Source: Phytoseiulus persimilis
Taxonomy: Eukaryota > Arthropoda > Arachnida > Mesostigmata > Phytoseiidae
Assembly: GCA_037576195.1 (NCBI GenBank)
Contig: CM075102.1
Coordinates: forward strand, 51,580,745-51,644,744
DNA: 64,000 nt
Direction of reading: 5' to 3'
Part shown: positions 11,455 to 24,329 of the stretch, piece by piece
Numbering within the stretch: position 1 is the first letter of the stretch
Layout of the letters: every line of letters starts with the position of its first letter
Notes under the pieces: generated by a model
What the model was told of the DNA's origin: nothing
The model's input: only the letters and a program-made list of their open reading frames with translations
The model's database searches: none
Program-made: the position numbers and the translations under genes

Positions 11455-14309
11455 GTGATACCACACGTGTTTAGTTCACTCCCATAGAGGCTGAGCGGGC
11501 TCCGGATTTCCTCCCTGACGGCTGACTAGCGAATAGTGAACCTTCGATTTCAGACAACCCATGACGCCTGCATCGTCCACCTCCCCGGGAGAGAATAGAG
11601 TGATCGTTCGTGCTGAGCTACGTGAGGGGAGTTTCAACGAAGTGTTCCAGGAAAGTGACGAATTCTCAGGCCCCATTCTACTCTTGCTCCCGGAAGTCGT
11701 GATTCGTCTAATTCTGATCCGATTTTCTTCGTGAGCTGGAGATAATCGGAGAACTAGGGGAAAGGCGTGTACTTCCCTGCTTGGCTTGAATCGCCTCATT
11801 TCTAATCGAGAAAGCCTACGCTCGAGTCGTTCAATTTTTCTCAACGATTCGAGGGACCTTTCGGAGAATTCTCTTCTCAGCCTGGTGAATAACCGGTAAG
11901 CCATAAATCTGATGATCGAGTCATCAACATTTAGCCATGGCTCTGACCAAGGAACACGATCCATGATTTGGAGAGGATGTGATCTCCGTTCGGCGGCTGA
12001 GATGCGGGCGCGGTCTTCCAGGCTCGAACCGTCCTGTCTCGACGAGGGATACCGCACGGATTGATCATTCTCAGTTGAGAACCCCTGAGTTCCGACCTCC
12101 CCGGTTCTAGGAGCCACTCAAAAAATTCTTGGACGGCTGCAGAAGGCAGCGAGCAGACGCAGTCTTCACCAAACTTCGATGAGCAATGATCGGCCCTTTG
12201 AACGTTTTCGAGACCGGTCTGTGCCGTTTCGAGGAGGAGAGCAATAACATCCTCATCCATGATCTCTGGTTGTTTCCACCGACGGAGAAAACTTACTTGC
12301 CCACGAAGTCGAGAGCCAGACCGATGCCCGAACCTGCCGATCCGGTAGACATCAGATCGCCTGCGCGATGTGACCGACTCGTCGTCGGGTCGGCGGGACC
12401 TGCTCCGCCTCGGAGTTTCATCGGCGGTCAGAGGAGTCACTCGTTCGGAGGAACATTGAGACTACAATTTACTCATGAATTCGCATTGCAGTACCCTGTT
12501 ATCTTCCAATACGGTGCGCCACGGCTCAGTAGCAGGATTAGACAAACTCTTACCAGGATGGGAATGTCGAACTCGAGCGCTAGCGGGTTTCTCCCCATGA
12601 TTCCTGCTTCGGTGAGACTTCTTGATCGGATGTGCGAAAGGAGCATGCGCTTGGCTCTTGCATTGAGCTGCGAACTTTACTGGGAAATCAGAGGAGCGAA
12701 GACGCAAGAGGCGCGTCTATCTCGCAGCTCACCATGAGGGGCGAAGTTCTGATTCTGGAAATTCGTTCAGATCCGGGCTCGGGAAGCGAGTCGCCCGGTG
12801 GCCATCGCTTTCAACGAGTCTCCCAGAACCGCTATGAGAGGCTTTCTCGTGAGTCCGTCGACAGACACTGAGAGCTGCGGTCTCGAGCGTCCCATCGCAG
12901 ACGAGATTCTTCAGTGTATCGCCGCGCGTATGCTTTCACTTGGAGGTTCTTCGGCTCTGATAAATTAGCGCTCCTATCTCTGCGGCAAAAATCTCTTCGC
13001 GATCGGGGAGAGCCTGAGCTGGCGGATTCCTCAAGGTTCCCACGAGGCTCCGATGATGTAACCTGCTCCGACTCGTGTCGGCAGGTTGATCTTATCGATA
13101 CACGGGTCCCTCACGCGAGAGCTTCAAAATTCCACCCATCCTTGAGCAATGCTCAGGGTTGGCCGCTCGTTGCATTGATTCCATCCTAGGCTTGACGTAT
13201 GTGACCAAGCTTCGTGTCGGAATCATTGCATGATTTTTACACGACCCCCGAAATTCATGAGCTGAACTAGATTGGAAACCTCACTTTCAGCTCGGAACCC
13301 GACCTCCCGAGTAATCGAGCCAGCCCCCGATGACTTTGAAGGATCGTGGAGCCGACACTTGTTAATATTGTTAGTTATCTGCGCGGTTTGCAAGGCTCGG
13401 GAGCTCAGTCACCCATGGCTCTCGCTTTCGCTCACTCTCCAATCGCTCGGTTGTGGCAACCTCTCCAACCAAGCTGAGAGCAAGTAGAGCGACCGCAGGG
13501 AAATTCGATCTAGACCAAAGCAACGATAAGCGGCACCTGTGATGCTCCCGCAAAGAGGGTAAAACGGACCGGATCGCGTTTGTTCTCTGCTCAGCGGGAA
13601 TCGTGACGGTTCCTGCGAGAAACATCACGTGGTCCCTAGTTTGGGAAGATATTCTGGAAATGGCTAGAGATCGAGGTGTCGGAAGAGCGGATCTCGGTTG
13701 GAGAGCCTTCGTTGAGGGACAATCGGCGCCATTCCACCACGAACGATTGCAGAACAGCTGTAAGCTCCCTAAACGCTCGGCGGAGCATCGCTGGATGAAA
13801 CAAAGCAGATTCACCCCACCCTCCACGGTGTTCTAACTCCCTTAGAAGTGGGTGACTCTTATCGTCACCGAGCCTTCATGCAGCCTCCCGCTCCGTTCTT
13901 TCCCGCCGCATCCTAGTGGAATCTTAATCGATGTAAAATTTAATAAACGTCTTCATTCATTGCTCACCTTGAGTGCGCGACCCGCTCGGTTGGCCTATCT
14001 AAATATAATTATCGCTCTATCGCTGCTCGTTTAGATCACCTGATAGAGGTGATTGACGGATCATATTTGCTGTGCGGAACAGGACTCGCTGTCTCGGAAC
14101 ACCGAATGCATTCGCTTTTGAGCGTCTGGGTCTCGAGAACAGGTGAATGCTGTATCTGGAGAATGGCGCGATTCCCCGTCCTTGAAGATGGTTCCTGTCC
14201 CGCTCGGAACTCCCACAGTCTCGAACTCGTATCATTTAGCAACGATTGCTGTCCGCGATGAGAAATACCTCTGAATGATTCTCAAGATGGGTGGAGAGAA
14301 GACGTATAG

Positions 14310-14390
14310 ACCGACCGATGGACAGACGGACCGACCGACCGACTGGCTGGCTGGCGAGTCGACTGAACGAACGAGCGAGCCAGCCAGCAA
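14310..14390. repeat. Degenerate GACC/GGCT/GAGC tetranucleotide repeat
   Basis: Direct reading shows consecutive gaccgaccgatggacagacgg, gaccgaccgaccgact, ggctggctgg and gaacgaacgagcgagccagcc runs. A related gacggaccgaccgaccgact run sits at about 19588-19610, just upstream of Hand. Confidence 0.6.
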
Positions 14391-17300
14391 GGAAACAGCC
14401 AACGTCGTCCATCCACAATGGAAGATCATAGCTCGCCAGCAATTTTCGTAGTAGGTTCTTCTTTCTTCCACAGCGAAAGAAGAAAACCAGATGGCCAGTA
14501 CCAGCCACAGCGGCCGCATCGGTTGTGAGTGAGTGAAGTCGCTCTCATTGACGACGACGACGACCGACAGCGAGCATCGGGAACTCTTTCGGTTTTTAGA
14601 CGTATTCCGACCGTCCTATTGCACCAACTCCGCACAATCTGTGACATATTCTGCAACGCCCCGCCCTCAATTGCTTCCAGTTGACTTCGGGTCCAAGTTG
14701 ACTCGCCCAGCCAATTGTAACGGCTCAACTTCACGGCGCACAGATGTCAGGGAAAACATCGAGGGCTCTCCCAGCGCTGAGCTTCCCAGCGCTAAGCTTC
14801 CGAGCGCGATTGAGTTAGTAGTTGACATTTATTGAAAGCGACCGATGGACTTCGAGGATGAGTATGCCTGCCTTGACGAGTGAAGATAATCGATCGTTCC
14901 ATCTCAGATAGGTGATCCCCTGCCCCCCGCCCCAGTCTCAGACGTTGTCTCGAAAGTTCATGAGATGGGTTTTACGCCGTTACAAAGCGATATCGGGATT
15001 CACTGGTGTTTTCTTTTCGAATGATTCCTTCGTCTCCGGCCACTCGATCAAGACCTGTCAAGAGCTGCAAGATGGGAGGCTACTCTACGACTAGGGCTCA
15101 TTCGGACTGCATTCTGGAAGGAGCTCGCGGCGAATCGATTCCGGGATGAGCGAACCCCGGAGCTTGAGGCTTTCGCAGTTTCGCGATGGCTCGATTTTCT
15201 CGGGATGACTCCCAGGAATCTTGGTCAGCGTCGTTTTCGATCGGAATATGTTGCCGTGGGTGTTCGCCGCAAAGTGCTGAGACCGCGAGACCGTGAAAGC
15301 GTTCGTTGCTTTGCTGAGAGCTCAGCGACACTTGTTTTTTTGCTCGCACACTGCTCATGCTCCATAGCGCTTTCCTTTTCGCCGTTCCTCTCAAATGTAG
15401 CTATTTATCAAAGTTGCCGTCGACACATGTGCCAATGTTGCCGGATATCACGTGCTGCTCCAAACAAACACAACAAGCTCATCTTCGAGTCGAACTGAAG
15501 AAGACTTCTTTGCTAATGACCAGATGAGAGAACATCAGCGACACGAACTGTCGTGGAAATGTGATGAAAGCAATCTTACACGTGTTCATCGTATATTTAG
15601 CTTCAGCTGGTGACTCACCGTAGGTGACGAACTAAAGAGCTTCGGTGATTGTACCGGCCCAGCAAGAGATTCGCGATTGAGACGCGGACCCAGAGATGGG
15701 CCTGAGATCCTTCTTTCGAGTAGAGATTGCCATCGGAGACTCGTCACATGAATTGGAGGCTCTGGATCAGGGCGGATCCAGGGAAGCGAACCGATGGAAA
15801 TTCTTCCCATCCCGCGCTCCAGCTCCTGGATTTTGACCTGACGCCTCAAAAACTAACCAAGGGAGGAAGGAAAAGCCAACCGCCCCAGAAAGTGAGGCGA
15901 AAAGCTTTATTGCGAACGAGTTAGCGGGGATTGATGCCAATAAAAACCCTAAACTCTCTTTGGTTTCTCCTCTCGTGGTCGTTGTCCACTCTATTGTTGT
16001 TCTTTATTGTTGTTTTTTGTGAGGGATCATTTGACCCCACGTCCGGTGGCGGTAGCCGTGACGCTGGTTAATCGCGGTCCGCTGAGGACAATCAAAACGT
16101 CGTTTGCTGTCTGTCCATCTAACTCGAAGTGAAATAGGAGCTCTTCTCCGCCATGTCGACGATTTTCTTCTCTGTCCACGTCGTCTTCCCCGATTTAGTC
16201 GGGGGCGGTAGGTGAGTGGAGAACGAACGGTTTGGCAAGCTGGCGCCAACCTAAATCATTTCATCATTGCTTCAGTCGCGGCTACTGCAGCTCCTTTTTG
16301 CTCGCTCAGCTTCTTCGGCCAACCTGCGGGTCGTCCGCACGTTCGCTGGCTCCGCTACTGTTTGTCTGACTATCTCTCTCTCTACGCGAGTCCTCCAGCA
16401 GTAAACACACTGTCTGAAGTCCAGGCATTACACACACACGCGCTCGGGCAGACGGACACAAGACGGCAACCCGATCACCGTGGCCGGCTGCCGGACGGTG
16501 AGCACAGCGAGGGAAGCCGTAAACCAAAGCAGCCGCGATGGCCAATGAGCGGTTCAAGAATTTTGATGACTTGCCTCGTTGCCTCGCCATTCATTGGCTC
16601 GTCAATTGGGATTCATCGCCGTGGGGGTGTCTAGTCTGAAGACTTTGCAAACCAGCATCTCTTTGCCTCCGGGTGGGTATGTCAATATGATGTCGCTCTG
16701 GTCTCGGACAACGGCAGCACATTCACTCAACGCCAGAACGTCTCTTTCTCTCGAAGGAAGAGTACCCTTTGAAGGAAGCACCAGAAATGGAATCGAGAGC
16801 GATTCGCTGCGAAAGCTGTTCCCGGGAATAGCAGAGTCTCCGAAGGCAGAGGAGCGCTCGAGTTGAAAACGCACAGCGTGTTCCCTGCTGGCGGAACGAC
16901 CTCAGCACGTCGAAATCCTTGATCTCGAGGGTAACGTCTCCTTCCAGACTGTTCTCGTCGCCCAGGGAACGATACGCGTCCCCTGAAGGCTCAGAGGAGC
17001 AAGAAGAGCGTGAGAAGCATTAATCAGAAGTCTTTGGACAAGCCATTTGTTTCTGGTTGTAAAAGCTTGAATCGAGAGCACGCTTCCATACATGGGGTTC
17101 GACACCAAAGAGCCAACTCTGCGGCCAGCCAGCGAGACAACCGAGTGTCACGAGCGAGAAAGTTCGACCGAGCTAGACACAATGTATCTTTTTTTCGCCC
17201 ATCCTAATGGGCTCCTCTCGGAGAATGGTTTCCCATAAATCTTACTTCATATGAAATGTAATGGAATCCCGGAACTCACGCCAGAAGCCTAGCGCACGTT

Positions 17301-18763
17301 TCTGTTTGAGTGGGCGTTGGAGTGAATTCTTGAATGAATTTTCCAACAGAAAGCCTCGTCTTCGCCCGATCTCGGCTCTGCTCCGCATGATCCGAATCTC
17401 CCAGCCGGAGATGAGTCCGAGCGAGACGAAGATTCAACGACCCTCCGGAACGCACGTCCATCGTCGCCACTTGGATTTACGATCCCTTTTCCTCCTCCTC
17501 AATACTGAGGCATAGACACATATTCCCGAAAGTAGTCGAGACAGTGCTTATCGCGTCGAGAAATCGTCTAAGAGGAAGACGGCCCAACTTTCCCCGAAAT
17601 CTTCGGCTCTCATCGCATATTCTCGTGTATACAACTGACTTTGGTGGAAAATGTCATATTCGCAACGCTGGCTTCGTTCACCTCGTCTGGTTTCCCAGAC
17701 AGGACGAGACGCGCAGCCTCGGAACACGACTACCGCTGACTTTGCTCTAAACGAACAGTTTCCGGTCGAGCTCTGCGTAGTTCATCCCCTTGTTCTCGAC
17801 AGAGGCAAACGTCGACGACCCCCGCTTCTCTTTTCCAGGTTGCTGAGACGCGACTCACTCCAAAACGTTGGTTGATATCTCGCTTTTGAATCTCCCGAGC
17901 GAGATCACTATCTTGTGTAAACTAGCAATAGCCGTGAGCAAATATTCACTCCTTGTTTCCAAACCACCAGTTTATTAGCTGAGAATTACGAGGTCGAGGT
18001 TAGCCATCTCTGGACACTGTGGGCCCCGACTCCAGAGTTCCCACAAACGAAAACATTCGTACGTTCAAGCCGGGATTCCTTGGAAAAACTTCAATTCTTG
18101 ATGAAAACAGATCCAGCTCAAACCAAACATCGAACAACGAGCCCCTCGCTCGACGCTTCTCTGATGAATCCTCGTGAAGCCGGGACGAATCCGACTTTCG
18201 AACAACGGTCTCCCGGAGGTTCGAATCTGGGAAGTTGGAGACCCTGCAAAAACAGGAAAATTACGATAGTTCCGCCACGTTCGATCGCAGTTTCAGACTC
18301 CTAGCCACGGGATCGCGATTCCCCGCACTGCCGCCGAGAATGGCTCCAAGAATATGAGTTGTTAACTGGAGACAGTGAGTCCCCCTAAACTTTGATCCAG
18401 AGGACACTCGAATTTTCGAACGAGCGGAATACGCCGTCAGCTGTTCCGTCCTCTTCATGGCTTCAGAAACGAGTGAGCGAGAGAAAGATCTAGCATTGCC
18501 GGCCGCAGACTCCGAGGAGACCACAATTGTCCTTGGGACTGTTTCAAGAGTGCTGGTTTCGTTGTGTGAGGGATCAGAAATGAAAATGTTTCGACCAGAA
18601 CGTGGTCGGGCTCGAGTGCTCGGAGGAGATCCCTGAGAGATGAAGTGGAGAACCCTTGAAGATGAGGGAACTTCTGCGATGTGAGTCCAGGATCCGTCTG
18701 GAGAGGATTGATTGAAAATAATTCATTGCATGTATACTACACGATGGAACTTAGTTAACCGAG

Positions 18764-19060
18764 TTATTCGAGTCTCGGTCTCGATTCACATAACAAATCA
18801 TGATAGCGGGGACATCCTTCTCCACAAAACGTGCATATACATTCGCCGTTTGGTGTGTGGCGTCCGGGGCTGATGCAGAGCTTGTGGTGGTAGCCATGCA
18901 CCAGGTAACGTGTGAATATGTGTCTTTTTGGGAACATCGGCTTGCCCCAACTCTCTCTGCGTTCCATGATGGGGTCACCCTCCAGGATTTCTCTCGGTCT
19001 GGAGCGGATTGTCCCAAGCTCAAGCTGCTCTGATTCTTGGTCTTCGATGACTCCTTTCAA
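18764..19060 (-). CDS. Hypothetical Cys-rich open frame (uncertain)
   Basis: The frame encodes about 98 residues. Its C-terminal third holds six cysteines in a tight pattern (KLCISPG, GECICTFCGEGC, LLC) and ends in a stop. The upstream part has credible amino-acid composition and a KPMFPKRH segment. I could not find a start codon or a phase-compatible upstream exon. It may be the last exon of a small secreted peptide gene or a chance frame. No family is recognised. Confidence 0.25.
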   Translation of the reverse strand: MKGVIEDQESEQLELGTIRSRPREILEGDPIMERRESWGKPMFPKRHIFTRYLVHGYHHKLCISPGRHTPNGECICTFCGEGCPRYHDLLCESRPRLE

Positions 19061-19870
19061 TCTCGCTCCTCAGCGGAATTTCTGAGGAAGGAACTTGGGA
19101 GTCGATGCAAAAATTGAAATCATCCGATAACTTCCTTTCGTGGGTTTTTGTTCGACAAATTTTCGCGCTGTTCGTAGATGAGAGAACGATTTTTTCACGA
19201 GGTCAGCGAACGAAACCGTGTTCGATGCGTTCTTGGAATATGCGAGACTCCTCGACAGCGGATGCGCAGCGAAAGAACGATGCTTCTATCGCAGCCTGGA
19301 CAGTAGGCGCTCCGCAGCGCCGCCCGATAAAGTCATCGTTTCGCATCTCGTTTGCTGCAGCGTCGTGCTGCTTAGTAGAAGCACCGCTCAGGCTCCGCCC
19401 GGACCAGCTCGCTCCGCCTTCGTACTCGTCTGAGTGGTCGGCTGTTCTGATGGCTGCTCGGGTGGCTGGCTGCTTTTGTATCACTTCAGCCGGCTGCTGC
19501 GATCGACGAGGAGCTTGTGCCCAATTGACACAGACCAGAACATTGCGCGGACCATTCGGCCGTCCTAGCCCGCAGCGAGGAAATCCCGACGGACCGACCG
19601 ACCGACTGCTTGCCTGGCCAGCGGACTGACCACCAGCGAACAAACAGGATCCTCGAACGAGCGAGTGTTCAAGAAGCGGAAGGTGTCATTTATCGGGTTC
19701 TCTGTGCCGCGAGGACTCTCCATGAGGACTTCGTTCGGAGGATGTTTTGACCGTGCCGAAAACTCCGCTCCCGCATTGACCACTTGAAAGAGCAGCGCGG
19801 CAGGATCGTTCGCATAAGCCCCGCAGCGGTTGAAAGCTTGTTCCTGCCAGCTCGCCGCGACGCCCAGGCT

Positions 19871-19882
19871 ATGGTTGAGTAA
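19871..19882 (+). promoter_or_regulatory. Minimal upstream ORF before the Hand start
   Basis: ATG-GTT-GAG-TAA ends one nucleotide before the Hand start codon at 19884. If this region is in the 5' UTR, as the gene model implies, the three-codon uORF would force re-initiation or leaky scanning. Confidence 0.45.
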
Positions 19883-19883
19883 G

Positions 19884-22800
19884 ATGACCACAGCATTGCC
19901 GTTCCAGCCTCATCACCTTCACAGTCAGGGCTCGAGCATGTCGGCCGCCGGAGTGAATTCCTACGGCTACTACAACGACTACAGCGGTGGCAATGACTAC
20001 TGGAACTCGGCGAGCAGTAACTACCCGAACTCGGTGAGCTCGCATGGAGACTCACCCGATCCGTACTCTAGCCCCACCACAAGCTCGTACTACTCGGGCT
20101 CAGTGACTTCGACCAATTCTTACGCGGTTGACGGTCACCCCTACGGGTCTTCAGGATACGCCATCAGTGAAATCGGGGCAGAGGATGACCGAATGCCTCG
20201 TCACGGACCCAAAAGACGCGTGACCGCCAACCGCAAAGAACGACGTCGAACGCAGAGCATCAACAACGCGTTCTCCGAGCTTCGGGATTGCATACCGAAC
20301 GTTCCTTCGGACACGAAACTGTCAAAAATCAAGACACTCCGTCTGGCGACAAGTTACATTGCTTACCTCATGGAACTGTTGGACTCTGAGAATGATCTCG
20401 ACGTTCTTACGACTCTGCCCGGTCATGGCTTCAAGGCCGAGCTGGGGAAGAGGACCCGGACTCCCGAGCAGGAAGAGCGACGCAAACGAGAATTGGTGAG
20501 TGCTGAACTCTATTTAGAAAAGAAGTTTCTAGCGAAGTTTTCCCCGGAGCCGCGGAGTCTCGAACGTGTTCGCGTAGCTCCGCTTATAGAGGCTGGACGG
20601 ATTGATAGAGCCCACGGTGTAGTGGTTAGGCACGTTGTATCCCTGACCGCCTATTGAAGGAAAAGGCACGGGAGGGGGGTCGGGTTCCGAAGAGGTTTGT
20701 CACCGCGACCAGCGCCCTTAAGGTCGTCAGCGAGCCAAGTGTTTACAATATACGTACGCTCATTCATCGCCTTACTCTCTCTCTCTCTCTATCTGGTTGG
20801 CGGTTGCTTCGTCAGCGTTGGAGTCGATGTTCGAGCCGTGGGCGGGCGAGCCGGCGGCGAAGAGTTCTTCGATTGATCCGTCGCTGGAGGATCCTTTTGG
20901 AGAAAGCCGCCGCCGCTAGCACCATTTGGACGAGTATCATTCGATCGAAGCGGGCGATTTCAAACGGAGCCATTTTCTGCCTTAACGGCCGCTGCTGTTT
21001 ATGTTGACCTTTGTCGTCCTTGTCGCATCGTTAACATGTCAAATCTCCCGATGGTCAGCTGTAGGAAGGGATGAGATCCGGTCGTACCCGTCCTCTCGAT
21101 TCCCTCTTCGAGTCGGCGCTCTCTACTGATTATGATGACTCCCAAATGTACAGTGGACTGCGCTCAATCCGTGCTTCAAATCATTCGCCGGTCGTGGACA
21201 TCGAAATCTCTCTCTCCAGGAACTCCGGATCATTTGATGCGATGAAATGAACGAGCAATGCTGGCTCGAAGTTCTAGAGGGATCTTCGTTCGCTCGCGGG
21301 AAGTCCCGCGAGTCGTTTGCCGTGTCGCAATCGCGAGCAAGCGTTGAGAGCTCTCGCGTCCGTTGCGACAGGAATCGAGTTAACGGATTCAATGAGTGAT
21401 TCGTGCCACAGGATCTGCTGGCCCGATCGATTTGCTGGGAGAAAACGGTTGATTTGTGGTTCAAATCACTGTCGGCCGTGGATCCTGTCGAGGTTGGTTT
21501 CGAGAAACTGATTTCGATGCTGATGGCAGGAGAGTTCTCATTGGATTTTTTCTGGAATTCCCTCCCCGATCGGGAGGGAGTTCCAGAGAGTTCAGCGCAC
21601 AGCCGAACTCTGTGGTGGACATAGATAACAGGAACGATCATTGAGCACCTGCAATAGCTGGCCCATGCAGACAGAGAAATATGAAACTCGCTCAACAAGC
21701 GTTTAATGTTCCTGTTTCACTAATTGACCCTGTCGTGAGTTATGATATGTGAGTGTGCGCGACCACAGGAATCAAAGAGAGGGAACTTCTCCCGCACAAG
21801 GAACGGCCGAGCGCGGAACACACACGACGTGGGAAGATCCCCTTTGTTGACGGCCTGAAGCAACACTTGTTACACTTACCCATACTTCATCGATAGCTCT
21901 CGTGGGAGGGGAGTATCGATACTTGTTTTGTTCTTGGGTGAGCGTGGTCATCAAACGATCAGCTGAATAGTTTTCGGCCGGCCGGCCAGAATCACCGATT
22001 CCGAAAATCTTCATAGAAGCAAAACATAGCAAATTGTTGACCATCCCTCGTTGTTTTCTCGGGTTCATCAAGCCCAGGGGTTCGGAGAAGCACAGCAAAC
22101 TCTACTCCCTGAGCGAGATATCTATATCAAGCAGTCAAGAGTACGGGAACCTATTCAGGGCGTATCTGAAAGTCACTGACAGAGCGAGTTGATGGAGAAC
22201 GACGAGGTGAAACGAGCGGCGTATTCTCAGAGAGACAGCAGCACGCTCGGCTATCAGCCAAATGTTCGTTTTCGTTCTCGTTTTCCATATTTCACTCCTC
22301 TTCTACACTTTCAACGGGCTTCTTCCTCTTATCTCGATCAACCGCAACAATGACGGAATGCGATCGTTTTTTGAGCGAACAACTACCGAAGGAGAAGAAC
22401 GCAACTATCATTCAGCGTTCTCAGCTGCGTTCCTTCACTAGAATCTTGGCTGGACCGAGTCCGGACTGGATTCAGGGGTGGGGTTGCGTTTTATGAAACC
22501 GAAGAGCATCATTCCAAGTTCTGATTGTCTCCCGATACCAAATGATGGCGGTATGCAGCCAAGAAAAACTCGAGCTGTCAATGTCTGTACAGCGGCACAG
22601 TAGGGCTGTCAGTTGGACAAAGATATAAACACACTCGAGATTGACACTTTCTTCCAATGTAAATAGAGACTAGATGTCAGATCCGTGGATTCCGCCGCTA
22701 CGGACGCTTCATCTCTGGCGATGCCCGATACGAATCCAGATCAGTCACTCAGCGCCCGCTCGATCCCGATCTTCATCAGACCTGCTTCTCGAAAAGCTAG

Positions 22801-24329
22801 AAGGAGAACTCTTTCAACGGGATTTGATTCCCGGTGTCAAGCTAGCCTCGGAACACTCTTATGCGCGGGTCGTTAGATGAGGCTGTCACCATGGTGTGTG
22901 CGCTCGAGGAAAAAACAAAAGTCGTAAAGGCGCATGTTGGGCGTGCAGTGTGAAATCGTCAAACCAGATGTAGACCGCTGGCCGTTACATGAATCTTATA
23001 GTTACGATGTAGTTGTAAACGCTGGAAATTCTTTCGCGGAAGGAAGTTCTTTCTGTAGTGACCGTCAGCCATCTCTTATTCTCTCCTCAACGCTGGCGAA
23101 TACTGACGAGATCGGAGTTGGAGGTTTCAGATTTCACTGGTGGCAGAGAAGCCAAACGAGAGACCGAGAAGCGAGAGGCCTTCAACTAAAGAGATCTGTC
23201 GCCTTGTGTTCTCTGCGCAGCTTTTTTTTCTTTTCTCGAAATGCTCCGTTGCCGGCGGTAGCGGCCATGTATCAGCTCAATCCTGAAGCTGAAATTTAGC
23301 CTGCTCGCCACGACGAGAATATTGCTAACAGTCTGGGGCTTTGCCGTTTCGTTCGCGGAGGTCACACGCGCTGTCCGAAGAGTCGACGATTCTGATGGCT
23401 TCGTCCGGAGAATCGTGTCTGTTCCTCTCCTTCCGAGCAACGTGAGTGAGCTGTTTCGAGGTATCACTGCTCATCTTCATCATTCGATGCGGGTATGATG
23501 ATGAAGGCGGCGGTGTCGGCGGCCGCGGGAGCAGAGCCCACTCAGGAGTGCCTCTGCCCGGGTGCGGGAGCATGAGGCGAGAACGGAGGACCATGAGGGC
23601 GAACAATTGAGCGAGCCTGTTCTCCTAATCAAATCAAGAGGGCCTGGTTTCTGGTCTGTCCAACCATACCTCACCCCCGCCGCCATTCCTGCCACAATCC
23701 GTTCGAGCTCCGCCTCCCGAACCCGCCTCTGCTCTTCCAACCGACTTTGCCCCAGGCTCCTGCAACCATATGGATGCGCTAGATAATGTGAACTCCAGTA
23801 GGACGTCCCAAATCCTGGCGATTCGAAGATTCGGCGAGCGTAACTAGAGCATCGAAGACGCTGAGCGGTTTCCGCGAAGGGCGAGCAGCAAACTACCCTC
23901 CGGCTCCAGGGTCGAGCTGGCCCTCCGGAAAGCACCCACAGATTTCGAAAACAGGTCGATGCTCAAGTATAGGATGCCCGTGGAAGTTTCCGCTGTGCCC
24001 TGGATCCGATACCAGGACGCCCTTAAGGGATTTCAAGACAATGCCCTCAATTCCTGCCATTTGCTGATGTGGCGCCGTTTGATGGTGAAATAAGTGCAAA
24101 CGTTCATTTCCAGGCGTTAGCAATGATGCATGCGCCGGGTCGAGGAAATTCACGATCTAAAGGACGTACTGGCTGGCCTCAACACGTCTGGGCGTTGGAG
24201 TTGGAGAGCCCAGGCTCGCATCCGGGCGCCGCCAACGCGGCGTCTGCCTCCCCCTCGACGATGATGATTCCACCTCCCCCACCTACGCATTCTCTGGGAC
24301 AACAGCACCAAACATCCATCGAACTGTGA
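19884..24329 (+). CDS. Hand: Hand bHLH transcription factor
   Basis: Exon 1 is 19884-20495 and exon 2 is 24114-24329, joined in phase 0 over a 3.6 kb intron: 275 aa. The N-terminal about 110 residues are Tyr/Ser/Asn-rich. The bHLH domain starts with the basic region ([17 protein letters not shown]), then helix 1 to loop ([20 protein letters not shown]) and helix 2 ([16 protein letters not shown]). This is near identical to animal HAND proteins. Exon 2 carries the HAND-specific tail ([17 protein letters not shown]). The intron lies at the same place as in vertebrate HAND genes, after the post-bHLH Lys/Arg-rich helix. HAND proteins dimerise with E-proteins and act in heart, visceral or lateral mesoderm development. 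The ATG at 19884 is the first in frame after the uORF; a second in-frame ATG is at 19938. The extension after the conserved tail is Pro/Ala-rich and lineage-specific. Confidence 0.95.
20496..24113 (+). other. Large intron of Hand
   Basis: Donor gtgagt at 20496 and acceptor tttccag ending at 24113. It contains a short (TC)n run near 20775. The frames within show no recognisable protein. It is much the largest intron in the window and the likeliest place for intronic enhancers of Hand; that is inference. Confidence 0.6.

Larger units (their letters stand above)
11455..19870. other. Long gene-poor stretch upstream of Hand
   Basis: About 8.4 kb with no gene I can support. The longest open frames (minus 11476-12117 and plus 12186-12737) have arginine/serine-rich translations without recognisable domains. 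There are tetranucleotide-like GACC/GACG/GGCT runs around 14310-14390 and 14555-14575. A distal block of similar composition (gacggaccgaccgaccgact) recurs at about 19588. Long non-coding flanks next to a developmental transcription factor often hold enhancers, but none can be identified from sequence alone. Confidence 0.4.

Noticed and set aside
11931..12440. Minus-strand Arg/Ser-rich frame beginning with ATG and a gtaagt donor near 12290
   Set aside because: No recognisable domain, and I found no second exon that continues in phase with plausible sequence.
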